From: UPXZ01 sp964634605
GTDB taxonomy: Bacteria; Bacteroidota; Bacteroidia; Bacteroidales; Paludibacteraceae
Direction of reading: 5' to 3'
Assembly (NCBI GenBank): GCA_964634605.1
Contig: CAZWLJ010000001.1
Coordinates: 124,001-188,000 of the forward strand
DNA length: 64,000 bases
Made by a program: the position numbers and the translations under genes. How positions within the stretch are numbered: the first letter of the stretch is position 1; the number at the start of each line of letters is the position of its first letter. The notes below the pieces were generated by a model. It searched no databases and was not told the DNA's origin. It worked only from the letters and a program-made list of their open reading frames with translations. Positions 62,586 to 64,000 of this stretch are shown piece after piece.

Positions 62586-63986
62586 TCAGCGGATAGATTT
62601 TATTTCTTCGTTCCTCATATTCATGCTTAGTTTCTCAATTTCGGGCTTTATTGCTCTGATACGGTATTCCAGTGCCTGTATCTTTTTACTGATTTCGGTC
62701 AGTTGATTATCGCCGGGATTTTCAGAAACATCCTTTCTGAGCGTAGCAAGTTCTTTACCGGATGCATCCATTTCTTTGATCAGCTTTTGTAACTGAAAGT
62801 AGTTATTCCGGGCAATATTGCTTCTGAACCCGGAAGCATCGGAATAGAAGGTAGTATCGTTGATAAAAATCTTTTCGGATTTTGTATCTTCCTGATTATC
62901 AACGTTCTGAGGCATTATCTTAAAATCACCCTCCATTTTTTCGATGTGCCTGATCTGAGCAGTAGCGGCAAGTGTTTGCTGATTTTCCGATTTTACAATT
63001 TTTTTCTCGGTATTGGGAATAAACTGATATATGGCTACTTTACCTTCGGGTAAAAAACGGTCGGATGCAAACCAACCCACTTTGTGTAATTCATCCACAA
63101 TCATCATGTAGTCGTTGTATGGAGAGTTGAAGGGCATTCCTATATTTTCGGGTTTGAGGTATGAATTGTCGGAAGTATTCAGCCTGGTAATAAAGATGTC
63201 GTACCCGCCCATGGAGTCGTCGCCGTCAGATGCGAAATAAAGTGTAACACCATCGAGCATCAGAAAAGGATAATTCTCATTTGCACCGGTGTTCAGATCG
63301 TCGAGCGATGTTTTTTCAGCCCATTCATCGAGCAATTTGTATGCTGTAAAAAGGTCGGTTTGTCCGTTTGCCAGTTCTGAAAAACAGGTACGGTCACCGC
63401 GCTGCGTGATGTAACGTATAATATCTACAGCACCCTTTTCGGTAAGCAACTGTTGCTGGGCAAGTTTGCCCGACTCTGCAGGAATCTGAATTTTCTTCAG
63501 AAATTCATTTTTATCCACCACCATGCTGTCAATGATTTTCACATCCTCCACCCTGTTCAGAAAACGGGCACCGAGTTCGGCTTGTTTCTGTTTTTTCGCT
63601 ACTTTGGGCGCCAGCTTATCATCCGGTACAGGCTTCAGCAGATAGGCCGAATAAGCTGCTGCAGCTTCGGCAAAAGCATAATCGTCGAAGTACATTTCGC
63701 CCAGGTAATAATATCCCTGAGGATACTTATCTGCCGATTTTTTGAAAAAATCGATGGCTGTTGCTTTGTCGTGAAGCATGTATGCGCTATATGCGTAGCG
63801 GTAATTATATAATGCCTCTTTTGGTTTTTTCTTCAGTAAACTCTGATAAGCTTCCAATGCAAGCTGATAATTACCTGATTCGAAACAGGCGTTTGCATCT
63901 GCCGGTGTCTGGGCTACAGATACAGCACTGAATAAAATCAGTACAAGAAGTAGTGTCATTTTAAGTCGTTCTGTCATTTTCATCAA
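62586..63986 (-). CDS. Exported TPR / PD40 repeat protein with a C-terminal coiled coil
   Basis: A 466-residue protein. Signal peptide (about 10-25; Met1, Met2, Met4 or Met10 could be the start). TPR-like repeats at about 30-140 (SGNYQLALEAYQSLLKKKPKEALYNYRYAYSAY). PD40-type strands at about 240-330 (TLYFASDGDDSMGGYDIFI, VGWFASDRF). Charged coiled coil at about 400-460. The layout recalls the periplasmic T9SS protein PorE but lacks the OmpA-like domain; no function can be assigned. The unit PD40/TPR-nfeD-floA appears cotranscribed. The promoter is probably just outside the window. Confidence 0.78.
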   Translation of the reverse strand: MMKMTERLKMTLLLVLILFSAVSVAQTPADANACFESGNYQLALEAYQSLLKKKPKEALYNYRYAYSAYMLHDKATAIDFFKKSADKYPQGYYYLGEMYFDDYAFAEAAAAYSAYLLKPVPDDKLAPKVAKKQKQAELGARFLNRVEDVKIIDSMVVDKNEFLKKIQIPAESGKLAQQQLLTEKGAVDIIRYITQRGDRTCFSELANGQTDLFTAYKLLDEWAEKTSLDDLNTGANENYPFLMLDGVTLYFASDGDDSMGGYDIFITRLNTSDNSYLKPENIGMPFNSPYNDYMMIVDELHKVGWFASDRFLPEGKVAIYQFIPNTEKKIVKSENQQTLAATAQIRHIEKMEGDFKIMPQNVDNQEDTKSEKIFINDTTFYSDASGFRSNIARNNYFQLQKLIKEMDASGKELATLRKDVSENPGDNQLTEISKKIQALEYRIRAIKPEIEKLSMNMRNEEIKSIR

Positions 63987-64000
63987 TATCCCTGATAATT

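Noticed and set aside
1..64000. CRISPR arrays, insertion sequences, prophage genes, integrases
   Set aside because: None seen: no regularly spaced repeats, no transposase or integrase frames, and all long frames fit chromosomal genes.

Overview
This is a 64 kb stretch of a Bacteroidetes chromosome, most likely from the order Bacteroidales. The evidence is the TAnnTTTG (-7) / TTTG (-33) promoter style found before many genes, start codons without a clear Shine-Dalgarno sequence, a GldB-type lipoprotein, type IX secretion (T9SS) C-terminal sorting domains, DUF1599-DoxX-tpiA gene order, and a trp operon ordered B-E-G-D-C-F-A. I could not run alignments or searches, so genus-level placement is not attempted. 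Most of the window is housekeeping DNA. No CRISPR array, prophage, integrase or insertion sequence was seen.

Layout. 0-2 kb: the end of an unrecognised gene, fabG and rpmH. 2-7.2 kb (minus): a probable unit gldB, LOG-family gene, radC and a NatA/NatB-type ABC exporter. 7.3-13 kb (minus): yidC, a citrulline/arginine catabolic pair (ctlX-rocD) and coaA. 13.1-20.6 kb (plus): a complete trp operon led by a transcription attenuator with a 24-residue leader peptide containing Trp-Trp-Trp. 20.8-27.9 kb: a nitroreductase, a phosphate transporter with its DUF47 partner, a ferredoxin, wecB with a glycosyltransferase, and gltX. 28-31.3 kb (minus): rplM-rpsI-rpsB-tsf. 31.4-36.2 kb (minus): a Sua5-like gene, DUF1599-DoxX-tpiA, and a kinase fused to a RapZ C-terminal domain. 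36.4-43.4 kb (plus): a T9SS-exported CotH protein, lysS, gpsA and pgi. 43.6-50.4 kb: a C10 cysteine peptidase with an adjoining lipoprotein, a Cthe_2159-like beta-helix protein, a small lipoprotein and tRNA-Pro(CGG). 50.8-57.6 kb (plus): an unusual apparent unit of HAD phosphatase, porin, hisD, hisC and an S9 peptidase. 57.8-64 kb (minus): mgtC-like, HD-domain and TPR genes, an orphan T9SS sorting domain, and a PD40/TPR-nfeD-floA unit.

How the parts work together. The trp operon encodes every step from chorismate to tryptophan, with a leader that should sense charged tRNA-Trp. Ribosomal protein genes, EF-Ts, LysRS, GltX and a tRNA gene make the window rich in translation functions. Three of the promoters serving translation genes share an identical stretch from the -7 box into the discriminator. 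CtlX and RocD would convert citrulline to ornithine and then to glutamate semialdehyde. The items most worth a second look are the trp attenuator, the polar N-terminal tails on the Trp enzymes, the kinase-RapZ fusion, the mixed HAD/his/peptidase unit, and the C10 peptidase with its lipoprotein.
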